A stretch of DNA of 59,168 bases from Paenibacillus prosopidis (GCF_003337375.1 NZ_QPJD01000004.1:372628-431795), one strand, 5' to 3'; positions 24,286 to 33,963 are shown, counted from the first letter of the stretch. The notes: generated from the sequence alone by a model not told the origin. A program made the numbers and translations.

Positions 24286-26061
24286 ATGTTTAAGATGCCC
24301 GGACATCCCGTCAATCACGGTCCCATAGCGGCACGATCCCTGCGGCGGACCCTTGTCATCTACCTGATGCTCGGCTGCCTGCTTCCACTCGTTCTGGTCG
24401 GTGTCCTTACCTACTCTTCCATATACTCGATTCTCTCGAACAAGATCAAAAGCGGAATCAGCGCCACCCTGATGCAGGAGGCCGCCAACCTCGAAAACGC
24501 TGTCATCAACCTGGATTTAGCAACCAAGCAGTTTGCGCTGGACGATCAGATCTCGAAGGAGGTTTCGGACTATCTGTCATTGCAGGACAGCCAGGTTTTT
24601 AACAAAGCCCAGATTATGGCTTCCATTAAGGAGAGGATGAATCTGGCCGCCTTCACCAACCCTTATCTGGGCTTGACCGCCTACCTGGAGCCTGGGGAGC
24701 CCGGGAACGCCGAGTCGGTTCTCTTCGCCAATCTGGATATCGGCAAGACCTTCAGCAGCAGTACCCTGCCGGAATTCATCCATTACAACGGGGCGGATTA
24801 TTTCGGCCCCCATCCGACCCAATACGGCAGCAGGGGCAGCTTGGTCCTATCGGCTATGCGCGCCGTCCGCGTTCCAGACAACCGTCCCTTATTCATCTAT
24901 ATGGAGACCCATTACAGACTTATAGACAATATTTTGAACAAGCAATCTTACGGCATGAAGGTGTCGCATGTCCTTGTCAACGGGAACAATAAGACAGCCT
25001 ATGTTGAGGACCCTGAGCTGCCTCAGAATATAAGAGATGCCATCAGTCAAAATAAGATCGGTGACTACCGGTTCCTTTCGTCCCGCCACTTGTTCCGCTA
25101 CGCCAGCAGCCAAGGCTGGGAGCTCATTGGAGTTGTCCATAATTCCAACTTTAACAGCGAGATTGTGGCTTGGCTTAGGACCATGATCCTTGTGGCTCTG
25201 TCCACCCTGATCTTCGCCGTGCTGCTGGCCTGGCTCATCCTGAGACACATCTACCGGCCTCTGCATAAGGTCAATGTGGAGATCGTCAGCATGGTCGAGA
25301 ACCGCTCCAGTCAGGTCTCGTACACGAATGTCCAGGAGTTCAACTTCGTCCTGGAGAACTTCCAGGATATGAAGGATCAGATCAACCAACTGATTCACAC
25401 AGTAGAAACCAACGAGAAGGAGAAGGGGCGGTTCGAGGTGGAAAAGCTGCTCAGCCAGATCAACCCCCACTTCCTTCACAATACCTTGAATACGGTCCAA
25501 TGGCTGGCCCGGATGAATGGCCAGCAGGACATCGACAAGCTGGTCACTCTCTTGATCAAGGTCCTGCACTACAACCTTGGAAAAAAAAGCCTGATCGTTA
25601 CCGTCGCCGACGAGATCGACGCGTTGCGCAACTATATGGACCTGCAGCGCATACGGTATGATTATGAATTCCATTACTCGCTGGATTCGGATGACGAAGC
25701 CCTTCATGTGGCGGTTCCCCGGTTCCTCCTGCAGCCGTTGGTGGAGAACGCCATCTATCATGGGACCGGTGACCGCGGCGGCAAGGTCGCCGTCACGATC
25801 CGGATCAAAGACGATAGCTGGGTGATGCTCCGGGTGGAGGACAACGGAACGGGGATGGATCAGGAGACGGCGGAATGGCTCCTTACGGATGACGAAGCAG
25901 GCAAGAAGCGGGGGCTCGGCATCGGGCTGTCCTATGTGCATCGGATGCTGAAGCGGTATTATGGCGATCAGATGAAGCTTGGCATAGAGAGCGAACAGAA
26001 TGTCGGAACGGTCATTACCATTCAGATACCCATAAGAAGGATGGAGGAGTTCGATGATTAA
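24286..26061 (+). CDS. Sensor histidine kinase, YesM type
   Basis: A 591-residue membrane kinase. TM1 lies at about 24-46 (VIYLMLGCLLPLVLVGVLTY), an extracellular Cache-like sensor at about 47-300, TM2 at about 302-325, then HAMP. The His_kinase domain has the phospho-acceptor in SQINPHFLHNTLNTVQW. The HATPase_c domain shows N box LVENAIYHG, DNGTGM and GLGIGLSYVHRML. YesM-type kinases phosphorylate YesN-type regulators in response to extracellular saccharides. Its stop overlaps the regulator start by 8 bp. This three-gene block is on the opposite strand to the rest and its base composition looks somewhat richer in G+C, which may mark a separate history. Confidence 0.92.
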   Translation: MFKMPGHPVNHGPIAARSLRRTLVIYLMLGCLLPLVLVGVLTYSSIYSILSNKIKSGISATLMQEAANLENAVINLDLATKQFALDDQISKEVSDYLSLQDSQVFNKAQIMASIKERMNLAAFTNPYLGLTAYLEPGEPGNAESVLFANLDIGKTFSSSTLPEFIHYNGADYFGPHPTQYGSRGSLVLSAMRAVRVPDNRPLFIYMETHYRLIDNILNKQSYGMKVSHVLVNGNNKTAYVEDPELPQNIRDAISQNKIGDYRFLSSRHLFRYASSQGWELIGVVHNSNFNSEIVAWLRTMILVALSTLIFAVLLAWLILRHIYRPLHKVNVEIVSMVENRSSQVSYTNVQEFNFVLENFQDMKDQINQLIHTVETNEKEKGRFEVEKLLSQINPHFLHNTLNTVQWLARMNGQQDIDKLVTLLIKVLHYNLGKKSLIVTVADEIDALRNYMDLQRIRYDYEFHYSLDSDDEALHVAVPRFLLQPLVENAIYHGTGDRGGKVAVTIRIKDDSWVMLRVEDNGTGMDQETAEWLLTDDEAGKKRGLGIGLSYVHRMLKRYYGDQMKLGIESEQNVGTVITIQIPIRRMEEFDD

Positions 26062-27466
26062 AGCCATTATAGTGGATGACGAGAAGCTGGTCCGCAAAGG
26101 GTTAATCTCCATGATCAACTGGTCGGCCTTAGGCATTGCCATCGTTGGGGAAGCAGCAGACGGCCCATCCGCATTGAAGCTAATCCGGTCCACGCCGGTC
26201 GACCTGCTGTTCACGGATATCACCATGCCCGGGATGTCCGGCCTGGAATTGATCCGGCAGACCCGGCTGCAATTTCCCCATGTTCGCACAGTCGTGCTGA
26301 CCTGTCATCATGAATTCGATTATATTCAAGAAGCTCTACGGCTCGGCGTGATCGATTACATCGTAAAGACGCTATTGGAAATGGAAAATGCGGACGACAC
26401 CATTGCCCGGATCATCGAACGGTACCGCTGGGAGGAAGCCATGCGGGCGAGCTCTTCGAACGGTTCCGCCGGAAGGCTCATGCCTGCCTCCTCCGCCCTC
26501 GTCTTCCGTCCCCTGCTGCCGGAATCAGAGAAGAGTGAGTTGTTCGCTCTGTCTCCCGTTCGGAACAATCCGTTCATCGAGTGGGAGGAGGGTGGCATGG
26601 TGCCGCTGGTCCATACCATGCCATCGGACGGATTGGTTAGGGAGCTGACCCGTGCGATAAGAGAACGGTGGGAGATTACGCTGATTACGGATCTCCAGAA
26701 TGTTCCCCTGGAAGAGGTCAAGGAGACGGTGCGGCTGCATCTGGAGAACGCCCTGTACTATCACAGCCGATCCGGAACGTTGGCCCAATTGGCCTACGGG
26801 AAGCTGATCCACTCTTCTCCCTCCCGTTCCAGGAATGACCCGGCTCTGGAGGAGGAGTGGCTGAACCGGCATCAGGACCTGCGGTGGGCCTTCGGCACCG
26901 AGGATTGGAACCGCCTGATCAGCGAGGTAGAGGAACGTCGTCCCGGAGCGGACCGGCTGCTGGCGTTCGGCGAAGCCCTGTGCAGAGATTGGAAAGGCAG
27001 CTTATTCAGCCAGGCGGAAGCGGAGCATCTGCTCGAAGCCTCCCGCTCATGCCGGAATTGGCATGATTGGACGGTCTGGCTTAGACGGATCGCGGATCTT
27101 GCGAAGCGACGGATGCTGGATCTGGCCCTGTCCAAAGAAGTCATACTGTGTCTGATCCGGGCCATGATCTATATGAGACTCCATGCATACGACAAGATGA
27201 ACCAGGCCGATGTAGCCGATCATGTGAACATGAGCCGCAGCTACTTTAGCCAATGCTTCTCCCGTTTCGCCGGACAGCCTTTCAAGGACGTGCTGCGCAT
27301 GATGCGGATGGAACGGGCTAAGGCTTATCTGCTAGATAGCAATACCCCGGTCTATGAGATCGCCATGTCCGTCGGCTTCGAGGATGACAAGTACTTCAGC
27401 AAACTGTTCAGGGATATGTTCGGCAAGTACCCCACTCAGTTTCGGATGGACGGGAAACCGTTTTGA
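26054..27466 (+). CDS. Response regulator, YesN type (REC plus AraC HTH)
   Basis: A 470-residue protein. Receiver domain at about 2-120 (IIVDDEKLVRKGL, phospho-acceptor in LLFTDITMPGMSG, then a K in DYIVKTLLE). A middle region without clear family follows (120-360). A C-terminal AraC domain (about 365-468) has DVADHVNMSRSYFSQCFSRF and AMSVGFEDDKYFSKLFRDMF. Translation starts inside the kinase stop region with GGAGG 6 nt ahead. It would activate sugar genes once phosphorylated by its partner. Candidate regulator of the operator family. Confidence 0.92.
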   Translation: MIKAIIVDDEKLVRKGLISMINWSALGIAIVGEAADGPSALKLIRSTPVDLLFTDITMPGMSGLELIRQTRLQFPHVRTVVLTCHHEFDYIQEALRLGVIDYIVKTLLEMENADDTIARIIERYRWEEAMRASSSNGSAGRLMPASSALVFRPLLPESEKSELFALSPVRNNPFIEWEEGGMVPLVHTMPSDGLVRELTRAIRERWEITLITDLQNVPLEEVKETVRLHLENALYYHSRSGTLAQLAYGKLIHSSPSRSRNDPALEEEWLNRHQDLRWAFGTEDWNRLISEVEERRPGADRLLAFGEALCRDWKGSLFSQAEAEHLLEASRSCRNWHDWTVWLRRIADLAKRRMLDLALSKEVILCLIRAMIYMRLHAYDKMNQADVADHVNMSRSYFSQCFSRFAGQPFKDVLRMMRMERAKAYLLDSNTPVYEIAMSVGFEDDKYFSKLFRDMFGKYPTQFRMDGKPF

Positions 27467-27491
27467 ATAAGTTGTCGGGAGGAGAGTTCAA

Positions 27492-29126
27492 GTGAAAAGG
27501 CGTTGGTTCATTCTTACCTGCTTGCTAACCTTGTTCATAAACGCATGTTCAGACCACACCGGGACTTCTCGGGTGCCCTCCATTGACGCTGCGGTGGTGG
27601 AACCTGCCTTCAGCAAAATGGTTGAACCGGTCACCCTGCGGGTTGGCATGCCGATCCCGTCCACCCTCAATAACCCGGTTGTCCGGTATATCGAAGAGCT
27701 GTCCAACGTTAAAGCCGTTCTCTCTTGGGAAGCGGAGGGGTTGGATTCCTATAATCAAATGGTCGAGATGGCCATTGCCAGCAAGGATCTGCCGGACGCC
27801 TTGATCGTGAACCGGAGCCAGCTTCGCAAGTTGACGGAGATGGACTTGATCCAGGACCTGAGCGCCGTCTATGAAACCTATGCTTCCAAGCTGGTTAAGG
27901 ACATTTATGCTTCGACGAACAATACCGTCCTTCATGATGCCAGCATCGACGGCAAGCTCTATGGTCTGCCCAACGTGACCTTCGAAACCGATTCTCATTC
28001 CTTGCTCTGGGTACGCCAGGATTGGCTTGACAAGTTGCACCTTCCGCCTCCCCGGACCTTGACCGATGTGGAGCAGATCGCCCAGTCCTTCATCAACATG
28101 GACCCTGACGGAGACGGAAAGGACAATACAATAGGACTGTGCGGCTACCGGAATATCGTCTACGGCAAGCATCCTGCGATATGCGGCTTTGATTCCGTCT
28201 TCCACGCGTTCGGGGCTTTCCCGAAGAATTGGATCAAGGACTCCACAGGACGGATCCTCTATGGTTCCATCGCGCCTGAGAACAAACAGGCGCTTTCCAA
28301 GCTGGCGGATTGGTATAAGCGGGGGCTCATCGATAACCGATTCGCCCTCAACAAGAATACCCATGAACCGATTTATTCGAACAAGACCGGACTGTTTTTC
28401 GGGCCATGGTGGGCACCTTATTGGCCCTTGGGAGATTTCAACAGCATCGATTCGAGCGCGGATTGGAAGGCCTATCCGGTTCCCCTGAAAGAGGATGGCA
28501 AATTCGTAACCCACATCGCCCCTGTCATGAACAGCTATCTGGTCGTGCGCAAGGGATACCCGCATCCTGAAGCCGTCGTCAAGGTTCTGAACATCGAAAC
28601 CCGGCTGAATCGGAAGCAGGATCCCAATAATGAAAAAGTAAAAAAACTGGAGGACGAGCTCCTCCGTGGCGGGATCCAGTTGCGTAATTACTTCCCGATT
28701 GATCACCTCTTGGACTTCACCGATGCCATCGAGAAGCGATACGTGGATGTCGAGAGTGTCCTCCAGGGAAAGAAGGAACCGGCTTCACTCGATGTAGAAT
28801 CGAGGCTCGTCTACGAAAGTATCGTTCAGAACAAGGCTCACCCCAAGAGCAACGTCTACAACAGTATGACAGCATTGGCCTTCCAAACCGGCGTGAAGGC
28901 GCTGGTCACTACCCCTATGGTTAAAGTCCGGGGCGTGTTCTACGACACGACAGATTCCATGTCCAAATACCGGGATGAATTGGAGCGATTGGAAAACGAT
29001 ACCTTCCTGAAGATTGTCATGGGCGAGCTTCCGGTGGAAGCCTTCGACGATTACGTCAAGACCTGGATGGATTCCGGCGGCGGCACGATCACCGACGAGG
29101 TGAAGTACGCTGTAACTGGGAAGTAG
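27492..29126 (+). CDS. Solute-binding lipoprotein, LplA type, without adjacent permeases
   Basis: A 544-residue exported lipoprotein starting with GTG (GGGAGGAG 7 nt upstream). Signal peptide, lipobox NAC (LFINACSDH), then the family 1 binding fold with DALIVNRSQLRKL, GKLYGLPNVTF and DPDGDGKDNTIGL. It follows the regulator by 25 bp in one operon, but no permease genes follow. It may lend substrate to permeases elsewhere, or act as an extracellular ligand sensor for the kinase encoded two genes upstream (inference). Confidence 0.88.
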   Translation: MKRRWFILTCLLTLFINACSDHTGTSRVPSIDAAVVEPAFSKMVEPVTLRVGMPIPSTLNNPVVRYIEELSNVKAVLSWEAEGLDSYNQMVEMAIASKDLPDALIVNRSQLRKLTEMDLIQDLSAVYETYASKLVKDIYASTNNTVLHDASIDGKLYGLPNVTFETDSHSLLWVRQDWLDKLHLPPPRTLTDVEQIAQSFINMDPDGDGKDNTIGLCGYRNIVYGKHPAICGFDSVFHAFGAFPKNWIKDSTGRILYGSIAPENKQALSKLADWYKRGLIDNRFALNKNTHEPIYSNKTGLFFGPWWAPYWPLGDFNSIDSSADWKAYPVPLKEDGKFVTHIAPVMNSYLVVRKGYPHPEAVVKVLNIETRLNRKQDPNNEKVKKLEDELLRGGIQLRNYFPIDHLLDFTDAIEKRYVDVESVLQGKKEPASLDVESRLVYESIVQNKAHPKSNVYNSMTALAFQTGVKALVTTPMVKVRGVFYDTTDSMSKYRDELERLENDTFLKIVMGELPVEAFDDYVKTWMDSGGGTITDEVKYAVTGK

Positions 29127-29237
29127 GAGAAGGCTGCAAAAAGTAAGCAGCTCAGTGGCAGATTCCCTCCTTAAGTACTCCAATCCGCCTCTCTTGCCAC
29201 AGCTTTTCGGGAATTGCTTTTGATTAAATCAAAGCCT

Positions 29238-29273
29238 CAAAAAAAGAGAAGCAGTCATCAATCCTGCTTCTCT
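29238..29273 (-). terminator. Terminator behind a GH31 remnant
   Basis: AGAGAAGCAG pairs with CTGCTTCTCT (10 bp), followed by seven T on the minus strand. The only minus-strand coding trace upstream is the GH31 remnant at 29298, so it looks like that lost gene's terminator. It could also help end the + strand operon. Confidence 0.65.
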
Positions 29274-29297
29274 ACGAAACCCGAAAGAACATTATAT

Positions 29298-29339
29298 TTA
29301 TCCGACGAGATACGATTGCTTTCCGTTCCTGTTCACGAT
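29298..29339 (-). pseudogene. Second remnant of a GH31 C-terminus
   Basis: The minus strand encodes VNRNGKQSYLVG then TAA, matching the end RDGKQAYLIGKI of the intact GH31. The DNA also aligns with the ends at 34181 and 51683. It reads IVNR instead of the VFLRD found in the intact enzyme, so only the last dozen codons survive. Other parts of 29127-29580 contain nothing I recognise. Confidence 0.55.
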
Positions 29340-29580
29340 TTCGAGTTAACTGCGACTCATCAGGACGGCTGCGGCCGTATAATTCCCCTTTACGCGAAAG
29401 GATAGCATGTCGTGCACGATACCGAAAGCAGTCAAAACGTCGGAATACAATATCTACGAATTGAAATCCCGAAGTAATTGGCAGCCGGATTTCGAGTTGC
29501 TCTGGCAGTTCTCCGCTGAAGGTATATATAATAGCTACAGGCTTCTGTGACCTACACTGTTGAAGCTGGGCTTATCTGAT

Positions 29581-29617
29581 AAAAAAATTCCGCGAGCTTC
29601 TTACGCTCACGGAATTT
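29581..29617 (-). terminator. Terminator of the 29.6-33.4 kb transporter operon
   Basis: AAATTCCG-GAGC pairs with GCTC-CGGAATTT with one internal mismatch, followed on the minus strand by a run of T. It lies 30 bp after the binding-protein stop. Confidence 0.82.
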
Positions 29618-29646
29618 AGATGTTCACTCAGTTCATTCCTTGTTGA

Positions 29647-31392
29647 TTACTTTTTCAAGGCCGCACCAACCGTTTTTTCGTAATTCTCGACTTGCCACTT
29701 AAGCACTTCATCGTAGCCCAGGCCTTTGGCTTTCGATACCATATCCTCTTTCAAGCTGGCAAACTGATTATCGTCCTTCGCGAACATCATCTTCCAGGAA
29801 TATTCCTTGATGACTTTGCCCACTTCGGCTTTCTTCTGCTTAATGTCGGACGGTTCCTCCATTCGAGCTTGCTCGCTAAAGTATGGAGGCTGCACGGCTA
29901 CTTTGTTGTTATTGACAACATATTCTTTCACCGTCAATGCACCCATAGCGTCCCGCCAGCTCTTCGTGACCGGATTCGGGTTGTTCTCTAAATAAGAGGT
30001 CCACATCGTGTGATCGTACGGTTCCCCGGTTTCCGGATTGATCGTGGACAAATTAAGCGTACTGTTGTTGATTTGGTTTCCTCCGTCCTTGAACAGCCCG
30101 CCGCCATATTCGTCAGGCATATTGACGGAGTTGGTAATCGCTTTGTATCCAAATTCGGTCAGAGTCGGCTTGCCATCCTGGATATCCCACATCAAGCCCT
30201 TCGGACCTGTTCGGCTCTCCTGAACGCCCTCCGGCGAGAACAGCCAGTTCATGAATTGCATCACGCGCTCCGGATATTTTGTCTTCGCGCCAATAGACCA
30301 ATACCAATTGCCGCCATAAGGCGAGAATCCGACAGAAGACATTTGCTCTTCAGCGAATGGCACGAACGCGAAGCCTTTGCCTGCGTTTACGCGCTCCTCG
30401 GTGTTGTAGCCATCGGTAAGCCAAGGGAATTGCGCGAATAGAATTTGTCCGTCACTATACTTATTGGCCACGTCGGGAAACTTCTGCGTCAAAGAATCTG
30501 GATCGAGCAGTCCCATCTTATTCGCTTCAAAGAAAAATTTCAAACCCCTCATGTAGGGGCTGTCTTCGTCGATCAAGCCTTGCCACTTCGCTTCATCGGC
30601 TTTCGTCAGGATTAAGTCGCTGTTGTTAAATCCGTCCCCTACATTATAGCCGTATAATGCGGCTATGGATCCGGCGTTCATTGAAGCGATGCCGTCCCAA
30701 TCCGACCATAACGAAAACCCATACACAGGCTTGCCGGAGTCACTCTTCGGACTAAGCTCCTTCATTTGTTTCATAATGGAAAGGTAGTCTTCCAGCGTCT
30801 TGATTTCCGGGCTTCCTAGCTTCTGATATAAGTCCCAACGAAGCCACGGGCCAAACGTCATATTGGCGCTCTCGCTCGGGCCGCTGCCGCTGCCGACGTT
30901 ATGGCCGATAGCGTAAATCGCCTTGCCGCCGCCATACTGCTTGCTGATGGCATCGAGCGACTGACCGGCATATTTCTTAATGTCCTGGCCGTATTTGTCA
31001 AGCAGGCCGTCCTTGTTCCAATCCAGCAGCAAGCCGGCTTTGGAAGCATCTACTATATCGATTGCGACCGCGATGTCGCCCAAATCACCGGAGGCCATCA
31101 TCGTAGAAGCTTTTTGCTGCCCGCCGGAAATAATGTTTAATTTGATGTTAAATTTATCCTTGATTATCTTCCCGAACCAACCCGGTTGCTCACCGGCATA
31201 GTTGGACAGGTTCGAGAATACATTCAGCGTAATTTCCGGTTGCTTCGAAGGATCGGTGCTTACTTCCGTCTCTGCGTTATTACCCTCATTATTGCTTGCG
31301 TTGCTTCCCGCTGAACCGGAGCACGCGGATAAGAATACAAGCATGGCGATAATCGCGACAGCAGCTGCTGTCCATTTGTTTCTTTTTGTCAT
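29647..31392 (-). CDS. Sugar ABC transporter solute-binding lipoprotein, LplA type
   Basis: A 581-residue family 1 binding protein from the ATG at 31392 (MTKRNKW), chosen because AAGGAGG lies 11 nt upstream and a signal peptide with lipobox LSAC follows at once. The frame extends 12 codons further without a better site. Binding-domain features: LLDWNKDGLLDKYGQD, GFSLWSDWDGI, QILFAQFPWLTDGY, FSPEGVQESRTGPKGLMWDI. It is the last gene of a permease-permease-binding protein operon, the reverse of the usual order. Confidence 0.9.
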   Translation of the reverse strand: MTKRNKWTAAAVAIIAMLVFLSACSGSAGSNASNNEGNNAETEVSTDPSKQPEITLNVFSNLSNYAGEQPGWFGKIIKDKFNIKLNIISGGQQKASTMMASGDLGDIAVAIDIVDASKAGLLLDWNKDGLLDKYGQDIKKYAGQSLDAISKQYGGGKAIYAIGHNVGSGSGPSESANMTFGPWLRWDLYQKLGSPEIKTLEDYLSIMKQMKELSPKSDSGKPVYGFSLWSDWDGIASMNAGSIAALYGYNVGDGFNNSDLILTKADEAKWQGLIDEDSPYMRGLKFFFEANKMGLLDPDSLTQKFPDVANKYSDGQILFAQFPWLTDGYNTEERVNAGKGFAFVPFAEEQMSSVGFSPYGGNWYWSIGAKTKYPERVMQFMNWLFSPEGVQESRTGPKGLMWDIQDGKPTLTEFGYKAITNSVNMPDEYGGGLFKDGGNQINNSTLNLSTINPETGEPYDHTMWTSYLENNPNPVTKSWRDAMGALTVKEYVVNNNKVAVQPPYFSEQARMEEPSDIKQKKAEVGKVIKEYSWKMMFAKDDNQFASLKEDMVSKAKGLGYDEVLKWQVENYEKTVGAALKK

Positions 31393-31523
31393 GTCTTTGT
31401 TAACCTCCTTGTCATCATGTACCTGCAAAAAACTTCTCTTTCATTGCTGAGAATGCTGACTCCCTTTGGTGAATTTTCATTGCGTACAACGACCCGCCCT
31501 CACCTCCTTCCCGGTACTCCACA

Positions 31524-32411
31524 TTAACCCTTTACAGCGCCGATCATGATTCCTTTGACAAAGAATCGTTGGAAGAACGGATAGACGAGCAATATCGGAA
31601 TGACGACAACCATCGATACCGTCGTCCGAATCGAAGTAGCCGTCTGTATATTGGCCAAATTTTCGGTAGCCCCGGCCCCGGACTGCATCATAGTTGCCAA
31701 CGATGTAGCTCCGTTAAAATAGCGATACAGGATAAATTGCAGCGTAAACAGGTTCGAATCCGTGACCAGAAACAACGTGTCCTGGAACGAGTTCCACTGT
31801 CCGATGGCCGAGAAGATGGCGATCGTGGCCAGAATTGGCGTGATCAAAGGCATGACGATCTTCCAGAATATCGTCAAATCGCCGGCTCCTTCGAGTTGCG
31901 CCGATTCCTGCAGGGAAATAGGCGTCGACTCGACAAATGTTTTGACAAGGATGATGAAGAACGGCGAGACGATCCCAGGCACAACATAGGCCAGGAAATT
32001 GTTGACGAGGCCAAGCTTAAGCATGATCAGGAACCAGGGAATAATACCGGCATTAAAGTACATCGTGGTGATTAGGAATCGGTACCAGAACTTGCGCCCC
32101 CACATTTTAGGTTTCGAAAACAAGTAACCAAGAAAACCCGAAGCGGCCACGGTCAGCACCGTGCCGATCAAAGTGCGTCCAAAGGATACAAGTGTGGCAG
32201 TGCCCAGCCCGGGAATCTTGAACACTTGTATATAGTTGTTGAAATGAATCTCTTGGGGGTAGAACATAACAAGTCCTCTGCTGCTCAAGTCGTTACTGCT
32301 GATTGTATTGATGAACAAATAATAAAACGGAAAGAAACAAGCCAAAGTAAATAAGGCAAACAGCGTATAGTTAATCACATCAAAAATTGTAATCCTGGTA
32401 TTTTTCCACAT
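31524..32411 (-). CDS. Carbohydrate ABC permease, LplC/YtcP type
   Basis: A 295-residue membrane protein with six transmembrane segments. The EAA loop is SLQESAQLEGAGDLTIFWKI, followed by MPLITPILATIAIF. The ending RFFVKGIMIGAVKG is typical of LplC. It lies 24 bp after its partner permease and about 130 bp before the binding-protein gene. It imports the ligand held by the 29647-31392 product. Confidence 0.92.
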   Translation of the reverse strand: MWKNTRITIFDVINYTLFALFTLACFFPFYYLFINTISSNDLSSRGLVMFYPQEIHFNNYIQVFKIPGLGTATLVSFGRTLIGTVLTVAASGFLGYLFSKPKMWGRKFWYRFLITTMYFNAGIIPWFLIMLKLGLVNNFLAYVVPGIVSPFFIILVKTFVESTPISLQESAQLEGAGDLTIFWKIVMPLITPILATIAIFSAIGQWNSFQDTLFLVTDSNLFTLQFILYRYFNGATSLATMMQSGAGATENLANIQTATSIRTTVSMVVVIPILLVYPFFQRFFVKGIMIGAVKG

Positions 32412-32435
32412 GTTGTTTCTCCTTCCTCGGATGAC

Positions 32436-33422
32436 TCAGATGACGCCTTCACCGCGAACCAGCTTAGACAGGCTGTTGGCTGCAAACAGCAAGACCAGGC
32501 TGACAATCGATTTCAGAATACTGATCGCTGTCGCGAACCCGAAGTTGTTGTTCACCACCCCGACGTTATATACGTAAAGATCTAGCACCTCGATATTACT
32601 CATGTTCATCGCGTTCGAGAATACAAAATATTGCTCAAATCCATTATTGATAAAATTCGCGATTCCCAATATGAGAAGCACGAAAAATGTCGGTATAATA
32701 CCGGGAACCGTCACGTGCCACATCAGCTTGAATCGGTTTGCTCCGTCCACTCTCGCCGCCTCATACAATTCCGGATCGATCCCGGTAATTGCGGCAATGT
32801 ACAAGATCGCTCCCCAGCCGAGTCCTTTCCATACTCCCCACAAAGTCATAGAGAGCCAGGTGTGGTTGTCCGATGCGAGAATATTCAGCGGCTGTTCGAT
32901 CAGGCCCATGCTCATGAGCAAGTTGTTCAGTAAGCCATTGTCAACAGAAAACAACATGAAGGCGAAGGAGTACACCAGCACCCAACTGATAAAGTTCGGC
33001 AAAGTAGTGAGCGTCTGCACGATTTTCTTAAATGAAGTGTTCTTTATTTCCATCAAGAATATCGCGAAGATAACCGGAAGAACCGAAGTCAGAATGCCAA
33101 GCGCACTGATCGCGAACGTATTTCGCAAGACTCTGAGAACTTCCTCCATCTGATACGGATTTAACACCAACGATGTAAACCATTGCAGGCCAACAAACTC
33201 GGTCTGGGACAGAGGAATGCCGGGCCTGTAGTCGAAAAAGGCATAAATCCAGCCGTAAAGCGGCAAATAAGAGAACAAAAAGACGAGTACCAGAAAAGGA
33301 AAAGCCATGAGGAATAATTTATATTTGTCTTTAAACTGAAACTGCTTCATCGCAGCTGACGTATAAGCTTGACCATTCGGTTTCGCTCCCATATTGCTCC
33401 CTCCGCCCGGTTGATTTGACAT
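32436..33422 (-). CDS. Carbohydrate ABC permease, LplB type
   Basis: A 328-residue protein from the ATG at 33422 (MSNQPGGG), preceded by AGAGGGAG. An in-frame start 61 codons earlier would add a sequence unlike any permease N-terminus, so I reject it. Family marks: FLFSYLPLYGWIYAFFDYRPG, EAA loop ELYEAARVDGANRFKLMW, then VPGIIPTFFVLLIL. It is the first gene of its operon. Upstream lie a perfect cre (33612) and an operator copy (33777). Confidence 0.9.
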   Translation of the reverse strand: MSNQPGGGSNMGAKPNGQAYTSAAMKQFQFKDKYKLFLMAFPFLVLVFLFSYLPLYGWIYAFFDYRPGIPLSQTEFVGLQWFTSLVLNPYQMEEVLRVLRNTFAISALGILTSVLPVIFAIFLMEIKNTSFKKIVQTLTTLPNFISWVLVYSFAFMLFSVDNGLLNNLLMSMGLIEQPLNILASDNHTWLSMTLWGVWKGLGWGAILYIAAITGIDPELYEAARVDGANRFKLMWHVTVPGIIPTFFVLLILGIANFINNGFEQYFVFSNAMNMSNIEVLDLYVYNVGVVNNNFGFATAISILKSIVSLVLLFAANSLSKLVRGEGVI

Positions 33423-33611
33423 CTCAACAACAACTCCCTCTATATTTTTTTGTGTCCTCATCGAATGACAAAGAAGGATCGCTGTCTGGCTGCGCGATAC
33501 GGATCTGTCCAGTAGCCGCAGGGCTGCTTTGCTGCAAACGAAACAGCCGCCTCCAGCGCATACATTCGTTGTCACGTTATAGAGTATCAATGAAAGTAGT
33601 GCCACCGAACG

Positions 33612-33625
33612 TGTAACCGCTTACT
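33612..33625. promoter_or_regulatory. cre site before the LplB/LplC transporter operon
   Basis: TGTAACCGCTTACT fits the cre consensus at every fixed position. It lies between the promoter/operator at 33758-33804 and the first gene. Confidence 0.75.
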
Positions 33626-33757
33626 TTTATAAAAGCCGAATTTATTGTCTTGTAGTCGGCCTTCATACTAACCCCCATTTTCGCTGTGCTGACAATTCTA
33701 CTCACACTCCTAATTGCTTTAATTTCTCTTCCAATACGGATTATATATGAAGTTATA

Positions 33758-33804
33758 ATACTAATCCTTGAATTTCAGGACAAAAAGTAGCATGATTTAG
33801 ACTT
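33758..33804 (-). promoter_or_regulatory. Promoter region with shared operator, copy 5
   Basis: Block 33777-33804 with core TAGCATGATTTAGACTT, preceded by ATCCTTGAATTTCAGG. At the distance used in the GH9 promoters the minus strand has TAGTAT as a possible -10. Confidence 0.58.
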
Positions 33805-33880
33805 CCATCTACTCATCGACTTGGGAGGGATACGAATGAGCATTAAAACAATATCCTTGATTTTCAATCCATGGATAAGC

Positions 33881-33913
33881 AAAAAACAACCCCTTGTACT
33901 AAAGTACAAGGGG
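33881..33913 (-). terminator. Terminator of module copy A
   Basis: CCCCTTGTACT pairs with AGTACAAGGGG (11 bp), then GTTGTTTTTTG on the minus strand. Confidence 0.85.
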
Positions 33914-33963
33914 CGGACGGGAATTCCCGCTTGCTATAGCAAACTGAAGCCGGTGACTGAAAC

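Noticed and set aside
24889..26289. A 466-codon open frame antisense to the histidine kinase and regulator
   Set aside because: The sense strand carries unmistakable kinase and receiver motifs with coupled translation. The antisense product has no family features and arises from the codon bias of the sense gene.
27549..28706. A 385-codon open frame antisense to the solute-binding protein
   Set aside because: The sense gene has a lipobox and binding-protein motifs. The antisense frame has no ribosome site or recognisable domain.
29407..29551. A 47-codon + strand frame starting MSCTIPKAVKTSEY
   Set aside because: No ribosome site, no family match, and no conserved copy elsewhere in the window. 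Probably chance.
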